DNA of 34,378 nt from Rodentolepis nana (GCA_900617975.1 UZAE01012663.1:1-34378), one strand, 5' to 3'. Shown: positions 21,140-31,800, numbered from the stretch's first letter. Numbers and translations are program-made. The notes: generated from the sequence alone by a model not told the origin.

Positions 21140-22446
21140 TTAGGTTGGCAACAAAGTCATTGTCGATTTCAAATAAGAAGGCAAATTTGGAATTTTTTTT
21201 TTAAAAATATAACTTTATTCAATTAGATATTGGCCGTTCTTGTCGATGACCTTTTTCCATCCTTCTGGCAGAGTAAAAATTCCCCGTTCGTAAAATGTCT
21301 GGTCTTTGCTATTAAAAAACTGAATTAGGTGTGATCCGACATCATTCGCGTTGTTAAACATTTTACCATTTAAAGAGTTTTGCATGGAACAAAACAAATG
21401 GTAATCCGAAGGCGCAAGGTCAGGGCTATATGGTGGGTGTGACAAAATATCCCAACCCAGTTCCAATAATTTTTGCCGAGTAACCAAAGATGTGTGGGGT
21501 GGGGGGGGGGCCTTGCCTTATCATGATGGAAAACAACACCCTTCCGCCGATTTGATAATGCCGGCCACTTATCTTCAATTGCATCCTCCAGTTTTTCGAG
21601 TTCTTCAACATGCACATTTGAATTTATCGTTTGGTTCTGCGGCATGAGTTCAAAATACAAAATTCCTTTGTGATCCCACCAGACTGACAGCATAATCTTT
21701 TTTTGCTGAATCTCTGCTTTTGATACTGTTTGGGCTGGTTGATCTTGCTTCACCCATGATCTCTTGCGAGTCACATTGTTATAAACTATCCACTTTTCGT
21801 CGCCAGTAACTAGGTTCTTCAGAAATGGATCACCCTCATTGCGTTTCAGTAGCGGCGAATCACAGATGCTAATCCGTTGCGTCAAATGAATTTCCTTTAA
21901 CTGCTGGTGAGGGATCCATAAATCAAGTTTCTTGACATAGCTGAGGATTTTTAATTTTTTCAATGCATGTATGCGACACATTGAGCTTCTCTGCAATATC
22001 ATCTCGTGTTGTGCTGTGACGATTTGAATCGATAATGGCCTTGATATGGGTTTCATCCACTTCGACTGGGCGGCCAGATCGTTGTGAATTTTTCAGTGAA
22101 AAATCACCGGAACGAAATCTTTCAAACCAACTTCGACACTGCCTTTCTTTTAAGGCTTCATCTCCATATACGGCACATAACTGCTTTTGTGCTTGCGATG
22201 CGTTCTTGCCTTTTCGGAAGTAATACAATAAAATGTGTCGGAAGTGCACGTCCTGTTCTTTCATTTTTAAATTGGGATAAAAACTAAACTAAGGAGCCAA
22301 ACAAAAACATTTTTTACTAATTAACCTAGAAGTCCATACAGTAAGAAAAAAATATAGGTTAGTTGCTCTGGCTACGTTAACAAAACAAAAGAAAGTATAG
22401 AGTGAATCCGTCAACAAAAACGACAATGACTTAGTTGTCAACCCAA
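21140..22446 (-). mobile_element. Mariner transposon, copy C, full length
   Basis: This is a 1307-bp element. The left end reads ttaggttggcaac (the 3' inverted repeat) and the right end is the reverse complement of ttgggttgacaac. The target duplication is TA at 21138-21139 and 22447-22448. It is inserted in a copy of the family P segment seen at 4370 and 19140: the flanks rejoin to give the aaaatatt ... ctgcaaatt landmark. It is the least damaged of the three copies. Confidence 0.95.
21215..22264 (-). pseudogene. Mariner transposase pseudogene (copy C)
   Basis: Starts at 22264 (MKEQDVHFRH). The DNA-binding half is RQCRSWFERF ... SGRPVEVDETH ... AEKLNVSH. A one-base loss in an A-run near 21955 shifts the frame. 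The long middle frame then reads YVKKLDLWIPH, TGDEKWIVYN (first Asp), KIMLSVWWDHKG and VVFHHDKARP (second Asp). A second shift is caused by an 11-base C-rich insertion (G-run on the plus strand at 21502-21511). The last frame gives PYSPDLAPSDYHLF (third Asp) and an intact C-terminus FTLPEGWKKVIDKNGQYLIE. Only these two lesions are seen, and both sites are also broken in copies A and B. The Asn normally following the second Asp is Lys here. Confidence 0.92.
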
Positions 22447-22448
22447 TA

Positions 22449-22945
22449 ATATTTCTTATTCATTAGTTCACATAAGATTGTCAAATAATTTACTCCGAAT
22501 TCCAAATAAGAGTGTATGGAATTGAAATAAGCACAGAAAATTCTGATATTTAGCAACTTAAGTAGATTTCATAAATTCAATGAGATTTGCACATAGAAGT
22601 ACATTCCTTTGCTGATTGTAATGGCAAATATTAAGACTAGACACTGGTGATGGAACATCCATTATACAATAGCAGTACCAAGGTGGATGAGTTATGGGCG
22701 AAAATAATTTTATTTCTAAGTTCAAGTAATCATGTTAAAAAGCCAAATGCGGTTGTGGGGAGTTTAACAAGTCTGGTCAGTACCAAGTATTTTTCTCACA
22801 ACAAATATATATTTGGCTGGCAATATCGACCAAATAATAACAACGCTTTACATGTATTTGAATGTTTGCGAAGGCTGTTTGTTTCTGCGACTTCAATAGG
22901 TCTTCATTATATTGTATTCAATGAAAAATTACATTAGAATACTTC
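22449..22945 (+). repeat. Family P copy between mariner C and LINE
   Basis: Carries an aacttaagtagatttcat block (22554), gatggaacatcc (22648), aaatgcggttgt (22745) and ggctggcaatatcgacc (22815), in the same order as 2250-2525. The inverted arms of the stem-loop are no longer complementary in this copy. Confidence 0.65.
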
Positions 22946-23219
22946 TCCTCAAGATTATTATTATTATTTTAAATGTCAGGCTTTATGATATTTGTCACTA
23001 GCCCCTTAGCTGACTTCGGATTCGATAAGAGAAGGGTACATATATGTAGTTAATCAATAACAGGTTATTTTTTCTACTGGCTTCCCTGTAACCCTTTGGT
23101 TTCTTCGTCGTCTTTAGGACTGGACAAAGAAACAGATGGGTCTTCCTCATTTCCTCCTGCAGGTTACAAAAGGGGTATGTTTGGTGAGTGCATACGCCTT
23201 GTCTGTGAAGAGAGCAAAA

Positions 23220-23660
23220 TTGTTATCCGGTTCTTAGCAAGTGCGTCAGCAAAATCTTTGCGTTTAATGCCACAGTGCTCAGAAATCTATTGAAGAACCC
23301 CCGTTTTCTTTGTTTACTTTCAGCAGCTGAAAGAGTTTTTTCATTGGTATATCTCAACTGTTGTGTAAGGCTCTCTGTTTCCGTTAGAGTTTTTTACTGA
23401 CTGTGAGCCAAAAGTATTTCCGCTTCGGCGAATTTCGCGTTCAGGCAACATAATTGGCTTAGTACTATCCTAATGGTCTTCATTTACCCTTTGAAAGCGG
23501 ATCTATTGTGTCCCGCTGCTGAGTAGAAATAGAAGATTTCAGGATAGACACATCCACCAACGGTTGCATAGTGTTCTACGTGTGACTCATCAGTGAAGAC
23601 TTGGAGCCATTGATCTGTAGTATATTAGGCATTGATTGCGAAATTAGTTACCTTAATGGT
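23220..23660 (-). pseudogene. LINE RNase H fragment (copy 1)
   Basis: Minus-strand reading LQVFTDES near 23600 is the start of RNase H (first catalytic Asp; TDES instead of the usual TDGS). The region from 23400 to 23560 parallels the E and D blocks seen intact at 29640-29790. Near 23270 the last block can be traced (ELAD equivalent degraded, with a tail matching KGNELADTLAK only partly). Frames change several times. It is clearly non-functional. Confidence 0.7.
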
Positions 23661-23699
23661 TTTTATCTAAAGTAGTATCCTTGTACCTTAAAAGCGCGT

Positions 23700-24450
23700 T
23701 TATGCTGTGACGGGAAAAGAAAATATTTGAAATGCAGTTTTTGCGGTGTTGATAATCATTCCGTTGTTGTTGCTCCAGCTGGCAATTTGTTTAAGTGCAT
23801 AATTAAGGTCACCTTCCGTCCACTCCTGAGCGTTTTTCATAAAGGCGAAATGCCATAGCACAAGAACATCTGCATTAATTAAGCGCTTTATGTCCGTTGG
23901 TGTCTGTACCGATTCGGCTATGATATTGATGAAGACATTGAAAAGAGTGCAGCTTGGTATAGCTCTCTGTAGAAAGCCCTTTTGTAATAGATTGAATTTT
24001 GATAGAGCATTTCCGTATCTGACTTCACACGATCTTTGTTCAATGAATGCTTTTACCCCGTTTATCATGTTATGCTTTATACTAATCTTTGCCAAGTGAC
24101 CGCTTGTTGGTTATTCGATTTTTTGCGGCCTTAAACCGGCTTGTTCGATGCTTAGAATATATTTCATTTTAAGAAACCAGATTAGCCTCCTGTTAACCAT
24201 TCTTTCCATAAGTTAAGCTAACACGCTGGTAAGGGAGATAGGCTTATATTTGTCAAGGTTCCAGGATCTTTGCACTTTTAGTACTGGTAGTAATATGGTA
24301 ACTTTCCATTGGTTAAGTACGAGAGCGTCAGTACGGTTTACTTGGCTATTCGTCCTATTCTAATTAAAAAATTCCGGATGAATACCGTCTTCGCTTGGAG
24401 ACATTTTGCAATTTTTATCACAGCATTAAGTTAGCAGGTTCTTAATGGTT
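23700..24450 (-). pseudogene. LINE reverse transcriptase fragment (copy 1)
   Basis: The 131-codon frame at 23700-24095 covers the palm: SCEVRYGNALSKFNLLQ, then FLQRAIPSCTLFNVFIN where the other long copy reads GLPQGAVTSCTLFNVFIND, and LINADVLVLWH where the catalytic YADD should be. Both Asp residues of the YADD box are therefore not in place. Upstream (24100-24250) the finger region corresponding to LMERMVNRRLNWFLE and EQAGFRPQKS is still recognisable but shifted. The C-terminal side continues into ALKQIASWSNNNGMIINTAKT, the usual region after YADD. Confidence 0.88.
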
Positions 24451-24499
24451 CATTCAGTACACTATTTGTTGTTGTTTTGTCTTACATAATTTCACCAAA

Positions 24500-25000
24500 C
24501 TGTCTTACTTGTATCTTTAAAGCTCTCGAAGATTTTCTGACAAAAAGGTTTTCTTTTGCCTGTGGGAATAGAACCTCGCAAAGCAGTTGGCTATTTCGGA
24601 GTCGGTGTTGAGCAATTTGTTCTTAAACGTATTGGTTCTTTCTTGGGTCTTTCTCTGTTGTTTTGGAGGCTACCCAGAAATTCGAAACTGCGTTAGCTAT
24701 CACTTTGATAGTTGATATTTGAGATGAATTTGTTGAAGAAAGTTCGTTTAGCTTGTAAGATGGCTTGCCTTAGGACAGCAGACTGCCGTCTCCAGGCTTG
24801 TACGTCTTCCGTACTTCAAGTCTGATCAGCAGTGTTGTGAAGGGAGTCCCGCTTTATTTTCAGTTTCTCATAGTGTTTAGACCATAACACTCGATAGTGT
24901 TAAGAAATGGCACGGGGAATAGTTTTTTTGTTCATCCCATTATAATATTAATGATATTTTAGCAAATTTTGTCGAGGTGTTGGTTAAAGTCGAGGTGACT
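24500..25000 (-). pseudogene. LINE endonuclease-RT linker (copy 1)
   Basis: It aligns base by base with 32040-32400 and 26953-27175. The best frame in the latter reads KHYRAFWSVHLEERKGKRDALCNIADQTGR and AVLRQAILQAKR, the helical linker between endonuclease and reverse transcriptase. In this copy the frame is broken in several places and only the nucleotide match is convincing. Confidence 0.75.
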
Positions 25001-25049
25001 TGTTCGAAGTTCATTCTCTAGCAGGTTTGTGAATCTACATCAGTCGGCC

Positions 25050-25760
25050 TTCATGAAGTTCAATGATAACTTAGTTGGCATGTTCGTTGTCATGCTTTAG
25101 CTGTTGATGGTAATACTATCAATGACTAGTTTGTGACCAGTATCAGGATTGTCATTTATTTTCTCTGCGTATGCTCACTGATGGCGCTTGAAACCAGGAG
25201 TAAGTCAGTTGCTGTTCTGGTTCCATAGCAATGCAAATATGTAGTACGATTTTTATTGCTATAAATAAGTTCTAGAAGGTGGCTGTTAAGCATGTTTTCG
25301 ATTACAAAACAAACAATGTTAATATTTATATAGCCCCATCTGGTGGAATAGGCGGTGAAGTCTCCTAATACCACAGATTTGTGTGAGCAGCTCAGAAAAT
25401 CAAAGTTGAGACTATTCTGGGGTCGATTTCAACCTGCCTATATCTTAAAGTGGTTTTGAAATTTCTAAAAATCTAATGTAATTTTTTCGTATATGCCTTA
25501 CATCGAGCCCATGCTCTTGATTATATCGTAATGTGATGAGAGGCCTTCTTTTACTCAAGTCACAATTCCACCTGTAGAAGATGTAAAGTGTAACTTGGCC
25601 TTTGATAGTGTATGAGTTTGTCTTCCGTATGATATGCTTCCATGATTGTGAATATGTCTATTTCATAGATATGTAGGAAGGATCGATAGAAGGTGAGATT
25701 AACCTGACAAGAGCGGTTTCTCTTAGTGCTTGGTTTCAAACTTATCATAATTAATTGGAA
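25050..25760 (-). pseudogene. LINE endonuclease (copy 1)
   Basis: Pieces in order on the minus strand: MISLKPSTKRNRSCQ (start near 25749), DIDIFTIMEA (metal-binding Glu present), LVLGDF-like MVLGDFTAYSTRWGY (the GDFN box, 25374), and TYLHCYGTRTATDLLLVSS. The final SGHKP box reads TGHKLVI near 25140, so the catalytic His survives. The first-strand block LQWNAEGI is deleted and frameshifts separate the pieces, so it is inactive. Confidence 0.85.
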
Positions 25761-25846
25761 CCAAATATCCGGTAATTGGTTTTTTTGCCGTATGAATATA
25801 AGCTGTCCGGTGTATACCACGAGGATGTAGGTCTATAGTGTTCTCC

Positions 25847-26952
25847 TGTCAAAAATACTTTAAAAAGTGCAAAATATACAAAATTATGTTGTCATAATTG
25901 GCAGCCAAATAAACAAATGGCTGCACGCCAGAGAATATAATGGTTGAAATTGATTTGTAGAGAAAACCGCATTTAGTCAACAAAACGGATTACTTGATCC
26001 TCGATTAGAAGTTGTTATTTGTCCATATTTCATTTAGGATGATGCGCACACTGTAAAACGAAAGGCTCAGCGCCAGTGTATAGTTTTAATTATTTGCCAT
26101 TGAAGGCAGTGAGGGCAAGATATTAATGTATAACTTTTTGAAAAATTAATGAATTCTACTTAAGTATCTAAGTAGCAATTTTACACACACATGTATTCTC
26201 TTCATACAAGGGGTTATCTAATATATAACTTAATAAATCTTGTTTAAACGACACTTTCTTAATTTTAATTATGTGCGATTTTCCTAAATATCGGGAACGT
26301 GTCTTTTCTTTAAACTAAACAATAATAATTAAGTATTACTTTTGAAGAAAATGTAAATAGATAAAGATTCTAAAGATTCTATTAAAAAAAGAAAGTTTTT
26401 GTCATCGGAGGTGTGAAATATTACTTCTTTAACTCATAATGTGAATATCTACACATTGTTTCGAACTCTTTTCCTATTCACTTTGATCCTAATTTCACAG
26501 TTTTGTTAAACTTGTAATTCCCTAACATAAACACATATAGATGATATTATTTTTCAACCGAAAACTCAACAAATGAATGACGATATTCTGTAAGCATATC
26601 GCAAAAATGTGAGCCTTTTGTAAATCAGATAAAAAGGAAAGATAGGAATCACTTCTTCACTATGCCTCTTTAAAACAGAGCACTTCTCCAAGGTTAAGGT
26701 TCGAAAAAAAATCGATTAAATTATTTAAATATGGGTTGAAGGCAAGAATATTTAGCAGCGAATAATAATCAAAAATTGTTACTCACTTCAACTCAAAATT
26801 ATTTGTCAGCGCGAAAGCAATAATTCGGAGTTTATTTCAAATCTCCATATGACCCATGTATCATCATCATCATCATATCGCATACACGCACTTTCGAAAT
26901 CTGACTTTAAAATATCTTTACACTTTAAACTATGACTAGACGAAAAATGCAT
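25847..26952 (-). repeat. Family P, copy flanking two LINE insertions
   Basis: The stem-loop at 25901-25924 (gcagcc/ggctgc, 12-nt loop) is followed by the gattacttg and tttgtccatatttcat blocks, and then the sequence that parallels 57-1637. It is broken at 26952 by a LINE fragment. A small matching piece follows that fragment at 27890-27940. Confidence 0.75.
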
Positions 26953-27889
26953 CGTTTAGCTTGCAAGATGGCTTGCCTTAGGACAGCTGACTGCTGACTC
27001 CAGGCTTGTACGTCTTTTATTCTTCCAGTCTGATCAGCAATGTTGCAAAGAGCGTCTCGCTTTCCTTTTCGCTCCTCAAGGTGTACAGACCAAAACGCTC
27101 GATAATGTTTAGTCTTGCCACGGGAATAGTTTTCTTTGCACGTCTGAGCATAATATTCGTGATATCGTTGCAAATTTGTCAGGATGTTGGTTGAGTTTGA
27201 GGAGACTTGTTTGAGGTTCCATTGTAGGGAAGATATGTAGCTGGATCCTCATTTCTGCAAATACGTTCTAGAGGGTTGTTGTTAAGCATGTCTTCAATTC
27301 CCAATTCAGCTATGTGTGTTATTGTATAGCTCCACCTAGTGGAATAGGCGTTGAAGTCTACTAATACTAAAGGTGTGTGCAAGATGCTCCGAAGATCAAA
27401 ATTGTGTCTATTCTGGGGTGGAATATAGGCTGCTTTTATCTTGAAGTGGTTTTGACATTTCCATGCAACTTATCTGATTATTTCGTATATGCCTTGCGCC
27501 AAACCCATGCTCTTGATTAGATCGTAATATGATGCTAGGTCTTCTTTTACTCCAGTCAGAATTCCACTTGCAATTTTCCGGTATTTAGGTAGAAGGTATA
27601 GAAGGCAACCTGTCAATCGGAAGTATTTGAGTTTGTTACCCAAATGGTTTGCTTCCATGATTGTGAATATGTATATATTATAGGTATGTATGAATTTCTG
27701 GATTTGGATATTCATTTCCTATGATATCCCTCCAGCATTCCACGAAGGACTTCTAGATATTGTGAGGAGGTTGATGTCTCTTATTGCTTGGTTTCAAGCT
27801 AACCATAGTAAATTAAAGTCAAATTTAGAATAAAAGTTTTTTTGGGGTATAAATTTAAGCTGTCCGGTGTATACCACGTGAACGTAGAT
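26953..27889 (-). mobile_element. LINE 5' half fragment
   Basis: It runs on the minus strand from a partial leader (27889-27850, with the cacgtggtatacaccgg piece that corresponds to L3, P3 and the 3' strand of P1 in the ribozyme) through the endonuclease to the middle of the linker, where it stops at 26953. Family P sequence lies on both sides. Its leader belongs to the older subtype shared with the copy ending at 25846. Confidence 0.88.
26955..27799 (-). pseudogene. LINE endonuclease and linker fragment
   Basis: Pieces: NIYIFTIMEANHLGNKLKYF and LLPKYRKIASGILTGVKE (27715-27470), LVLVDFNAYSTRWSY and NEDPATYLPYNGT (27382-27179), then the linker KHYRAFWSVHLEE and AVLRQAILQAKR (27173-26925). GDFN is VDFN here, and the SGHKP region appears deleted between the last two pieces. 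Frameshifts separate them. Confidence 0.85.
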
Positions 27890-27940
27890 TCGGAAAATTA
27901 ATGAATTCAACTTAAGTAACTAAGTAGCTTTTTTCCCACA

Positions 27941-28048
27941 GAGGACAGAATTCAAGACCTCAAATCCAACGAACCTATAGCTCAAAAAAAGGAGAAGCAG
28001 TGGACAGTGGCACTCTTCGTCATAGCCGACTGGCCAAGAATTGGAAGA
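27941..28048 (+). mobile_element. Small plus-strand LINE fragment
   Basis: About 108 bases correspond to the region just after RNase H, opposite in strand to its neighbours. The best reading is KEKQWTVALFVIADWPRIG, matching KDKQWTVALSDIPDWPRIE at 11500. It has no tail and no head, so it looks like a rearranged scrap, not an insertion. Confidence 0.85.
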
Positions 28049-28976
28049 ATATTTTATTGCAAAGCTTTGCCTTACACTTTCCAAAGGTACCTCAAATTGG
28101 TAGAAATTTCAAGAGCGTGACTACATAGCTAATATTTGAAATACAATCAAATAAACCAATAAATAGTTTTTTTTAAAAATTGCCCTTGATTGAGATCTTG
28201 AAATAAATGGTATTTTCATAATAACAATGCTATATTACATTTGCTCTCCTTATATTCCATTTGGAACCTTCGAAATTATTTGACAATTCAATAATTATTT
28301 TGAGAAATTTAATTTTTACTAACGATTTTAAGGTATCTTACGAAGTCAAAATTAATTAATTTTCCTAGGAGTCAAGGAGTCAAACTCAAAGCGCTTCCAA
28401 TTTTCAAATCAATATTTCAATTTTTATTGGACGTAAGCTTGTCTCTTTCAAACAAAAATGGATTCCATTATTAAAACTATGATGTCATCCTTTTATATTA
28501 AAAATGTGTCAAGTAAAATCGAACGCGATTGAATCAAATATTCAAGTTTGGTGTCTTCAAGTAAATTTTAATCGATTTTTAAAACGTTAAGAAAGTTTTG
28601 TAATGGTTACTTAAAAATATATTAAATCTCAAAAATGCACTTGTTTGAACATTGGCATACACAAATATATCGCGAAATCATTGTAATTGGCTACTTCATG
28701 TTTAATATTTTGGTAAACGCTGAATAAGATAGTTCAAAAAAAGTAATTTCAAACTTTATGCCCATATTATCCACGCCATTAATATTCTGACATAAAGTTA
28801 ATGCGCAAATGCTTTGACGCAATTAAATTTTATTCCTATTTTTAATTTAATGAATGAGCAATCACTATACAAAATCTAATACAATTTTTCATGATTAGCT
28901 GCATTAAATGCGCAAACACCTACAATATCATATGTAATCAATTAAGTTAAGGGAATATTTAATTTTTGTCTAAATG
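28049..28976. other. AT-rich DNA, nothing recognised
   Basis: There is no supported gene or repeat in this 0.9 kb stretch. Confidence 0.4.
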
Positions 28977-29149
28977 TTATTTATTTCAAACGGCAGGCTT
29001 TATGATATTCATCATTAGCTCTTAATCTTTGACTTCAGCTTCCACCAAGATTGCGGGAGGAAGATTTATAGCAGTTAATAAATAGCAATTTATTAGCTGT
29101 CTTCTTGCTTCCCAGTATCTTTGGCTTTCCGTCGTTACCTTTAGAGCTG

Positions 29150-29340
29150 GACACGGAAACAGGTGGGTCTTCTCCATTTCCTCATGTAGGTTACATAGAG
29201 GGTATGTGAATTGAGTCTATACACCCAATCTGTGAAGGCGTTTTGCCCAGCAATCGTGTCCGGTACGTAGTCTTAACTCAGCAACGGCTCTGTCCGATAC
29301 GTAGTCTAAACTCAGCAACGGCTTCGATTCTCGTAGTCGG
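29150..29340 (-). pseudogene. LINE C-terminal finger region (copy 2)
   Basis: The minus-strand readings VAEFRLR and then VAELRLRTGHDC show a partial duplication (a block of about 45 bases repeated, 29237-29325). They are followed by a stop and YPLCNLHEEMEKTHLFPC, the CX2CX9HX3C finger with the first Cys replaced by Tyr. A frameshift separates this from the RNase H frame. Confidence 0.8.
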
Positions 29341-30540
29341 CTATGTCGGAGAGTGCCACTGTCCACTGTTTCTCTTTTGTTGGAGCTTTGAGTTCGTTGA
29401 ACCTTGAGGTCTGGAATTCTCTTTGATTAAGGTCTTCATTGTGTGGAAAGACATCGGCCGGTCTTGTCGCTTCTTAGCAAGTGTGTCAGCAAGCTCATTG
29501 CCTTTAATGCCACAGTGACCATGAATCCATTGTAGGACCACTGTTTTCTTTTTCTCTACCAGCAGCTGATAGAGTTTTCTACATTCTTTTATCTCAGCTG
29601 TTTTGGGTGTCTCTTTGTTTCAAATTGCGTTTATTACTGACTGTAAGTCCGAAAGTATCACCGCTTTAGAGAATTTTGTATTCAGACAACATATTTGGCA
29701 TAGTGCTATCTTAATGGCTTCTATTTCTCCTTCGAAAATGAATCTATTGTGTCCCGTTTGTGCGTAGAAAGGTAAGAGTTCAGAATAGGCACCTGCACCA
29801 ACGTTTGCTTCGTTTTCTATGTATGACCCATCAGTGAAGACTTAGAGCCCTTGATCTCCAGGATAGTTGACATTGATTGTCTCAAGGGCCAGAGAGCGCA
29901 TTTGCTCTGGAGAAGTGTTTGATTTCCTGAAGAAGTCGAACAGTTGGGTGCAACACACTACATCAGTGTCTGCAAATGGGTCCATGAGGAGAGAGAGGCT
30001 TTTTGGTTTGCCATCGATTTGCAATTCTTTCTTCAGTTCTATGGATTTCTGTATTAGACCAGATTGCGTTTTCAGATGTCTTGGACTATTCTCATAGGTG
30101 CTGAAGAACTTGTCCATGGGAATGCGCAGTAGCTTCTTATACAGGATCAAGGCCTTCTCTTTGATAAGGGAACCTTTTGTGGTGCTTCCTGTAACTAGGA
30201 GCATTGCATCAATGGGTGTTGATTGTATCCCTCCAGTAATTAGTCGGAATGCTTGTTTGTGTGCCTTCTCGAGGGGTTTGAGAGTCACCTCTGTGGCTGT
30301 AATGAGTGGCTCACAGCAATACAGCTTTATTGGCTGAATAAACATCTTGTAAGTGGTGTTGAGAGTTAAGCGTGCACAGTTCCATTCGCTACCAGTAAGA
30401 CGCTTCAGGATATTCAGTCTATTGGAGACGCGTTCTGCTATTTTAGCAATGTGACTTTTCCACGTTAGCTTTATGTCAAACGTCATTCCGAGATAAGTGA
30501 ACTCATTGGTTTTTTCTAGGGTAATATCCTTTTACCTTAA
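29341..30540 (-). pseudogene. LINE connection and RNase H domain (copy 2)
   Basis: One frame is open from about 30540 to 29341 except for TAA at 29842-29844 and TGA at 29620-29622. Both look like single C-to-T changes: copy 1 has CAA at the first site, and the second context fits CGA. The upstream part reads EFTYLGMTFDIKLTWKSHI, NRLNILKRLTGSEW, TYKMFIQPIKLYCCEPLITA and KAHKQAFRLITGG, the usual region between palm and RNase H. RNase H follows with FTDGSYIENEANVGAGAYS (first Asp), GEIEAIKIALCQ (Glu), AVILSDLQSVINA (Asp) and LQWIHGHCGIKGNELADTLAKK (last Asp). All four catalytic acids are present. It is the best preserved protein segment of this family in the window. Confidence 0.92.
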
Positions 30541-30626
30541 GAGCGGGTTTATGCTCTGATGGGCGAAGGAAAATGTTTGGAATGCAGTTTTGCGGTGTTA
30601 ATTTCCATTCCATTGTTGTCACACCA

Positions 30627-31040
30627 GTTTGCTAGTAGTTTGAGTGCACTATTAAGAGCACCAAGTTTGCTAGTAATTTAAGTGCACAATTTAGGGCACT
30701 TTCCAAGCGTTTTTCTTAGGGGTGGAATACCATAGAACAAGATCTAAATAAGTGCACTATTAAGAGCACTTTCTGTCCTCTCCTTAGCGATTTTTCCAAT
30801 TTAGGGCACTTTCTGTCCTCTCCTGAGCGTTTTTCTCAGGGGCGGAATACCATAGTACCAGATCATCTGCATAAAGCATGGGGGGGGAATACCATAGTAC
30901 GAGATCATCTGCGTAAAGTAAGCACGGGCACTTTCTGTCCTCTCTTGAGCGTTTTTCTTAGGGGCGGCAGATCATCTGCGTAAAGTAAGCACTTGGTGCC
31001 CGTGAAAAACCATCTGCCTAAAGTAAGCACTTGATGCCCG
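30627..31040. repeat. Stuttered block within LINE reverse transcriptase
   Basis: The same short stretch of coding sequence is traversed about four times with small differences: agtgcactattaagagca at 30643 and 30751, ctttctgtcctctc at 30770, 30808 and 30931, ggaataccatag at 30725, 30845 and 30887, and agatcatctgc at 30859, 30902 and 30967. The equivalent region in copy 1 (23783-23930) is a single pass of roughly 150 bp. The effect is to destroy the YADD region of this copy. Confidence 0.9.
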
Positions 31041-31044
31041 TGAC

Positions 31045-31800
31045 TGTCATTGATGAAGACATTGAAAAGAGTGCAGCTTGTGACAGCTCCCTGTGGAAGG
31101 CCTGTTTGCAAAAGATTGGATTTTGATAGAGCATTTCCGTATCTGACTTCACACGATCTTTGTCCAATGAATGCTTTTATTTAGTTAAGCATGTTATGCT
31201 TGATACCAATCTTTGCCGATTTTAGAATTAGCTTCTCTTTCCATACTAAGTCATATGCTGATTTGAAATCGTCGAAAACAGTCGTATGGGTATTTCTAGC
31301 ACCAAGGTCATCTTTGATGTGTTGGGAGAAAGTGGATATTTGTTGGTTCGTTGATTTTTGCGGCCTAAAACCAGCTTGTTCATTCCTAAGAATATTGTTG
31401 GTCTCAAGGAACCAGTTCAGCCTCCTGTTAACCATTCTTTCCATAAGTTTAGCCAGTGTGCCTCCTGTTAACCATTCTTTCCATAAATTTAGCCAGCACG
31501 CTTGTGAGGAAGACAGGCCTATAGTTGTCAAAGTTGCTAGGGTATTTGCCTTATAGTTGTCAAAGTTGTTTTTTTTATTTCTGGTATTACTATGGCAACT
31601 TTCTATTTGCAAGGTTCGAGACTGGTCTCCCAGATTTTGTTGTAAAGTGTCAGCATGGTTTCCTTGGCTTTTGGTCCCATTCTAATTAGAAATTCTGGAC
31701 TTGGCTTTTGGTCCCATTCTAATTAGAAATTCCGGATGGATTCTTTTGGACCCATTCTAATTAGAAATTCTGGATGAATACCTCCCATTCTAATTAGAAA
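31045..31800 (-). pseudogene. LINE reverse transcriptase (copy 2)
   Basis: A frame from 31612 to about 31045 is interrupted by one TAA at 31181-31183. It reads LAKLMERMVNRRLNWFLETNNIL, EQAGFRPQKSTNQQI, TVFDDFKSAYDLVW (first catalytic Asp block, usually VDFKSAYD) and GIKHNMLN. After the stop come IKAFIGQRSCEVRYGNALSK and GLPQGAVTSCTLFNVFIND (the PQG box). LLYADDL is found at about 30930, but separated by inserted duplicate sequence. A 41-bp near-duplicate at 31420-31500 repeats the MERMVNRR block. Upstream (31640-31810) the finger region is repeated four times in short pieces. Confidence 0.9.

Larger units (their letters stand above)
22954..25846 (-). mobile_element. LINE copy 1, near full length but decayed
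   Basis: On the minus strand: decayed leader (25846-25765), endonuclease (25760-25050), linker (25000-24500), reverse transcriptase (24450-23700), RNase H (23660-23220), 3' untranslated region and a tail of ATT/TAA units at 22954-22970. The connection between reverse transcriptase and RNase H seen at 29842-30540 is almost entirely missing here, so the copy is about 2.9 kb instead of the 4 kb or so expected. No convincing target duplication was found. The 5' flank is family P, continuous with the flank of the LINE fragment at 13729. Confidence 0.9.

Noticed and set aside
23096..23293. Plus-strand 65-codon frame
   Set aside because: It is antisense to the LINE C-terminus and RNase H region, where the minus strand explains the sequence.
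25901..25924. Possible Helitron 3' hairpin
   Set aside because: No CTRR motif or T follows at the expected distance in any copy, and family P sequence continues on both sides of the stem-loop.
29867..30337. Plus-strand open frames of 76 and 79 codons
   Set aside because: They are antisense shadows of the well-supported connection domain on the minus strand.
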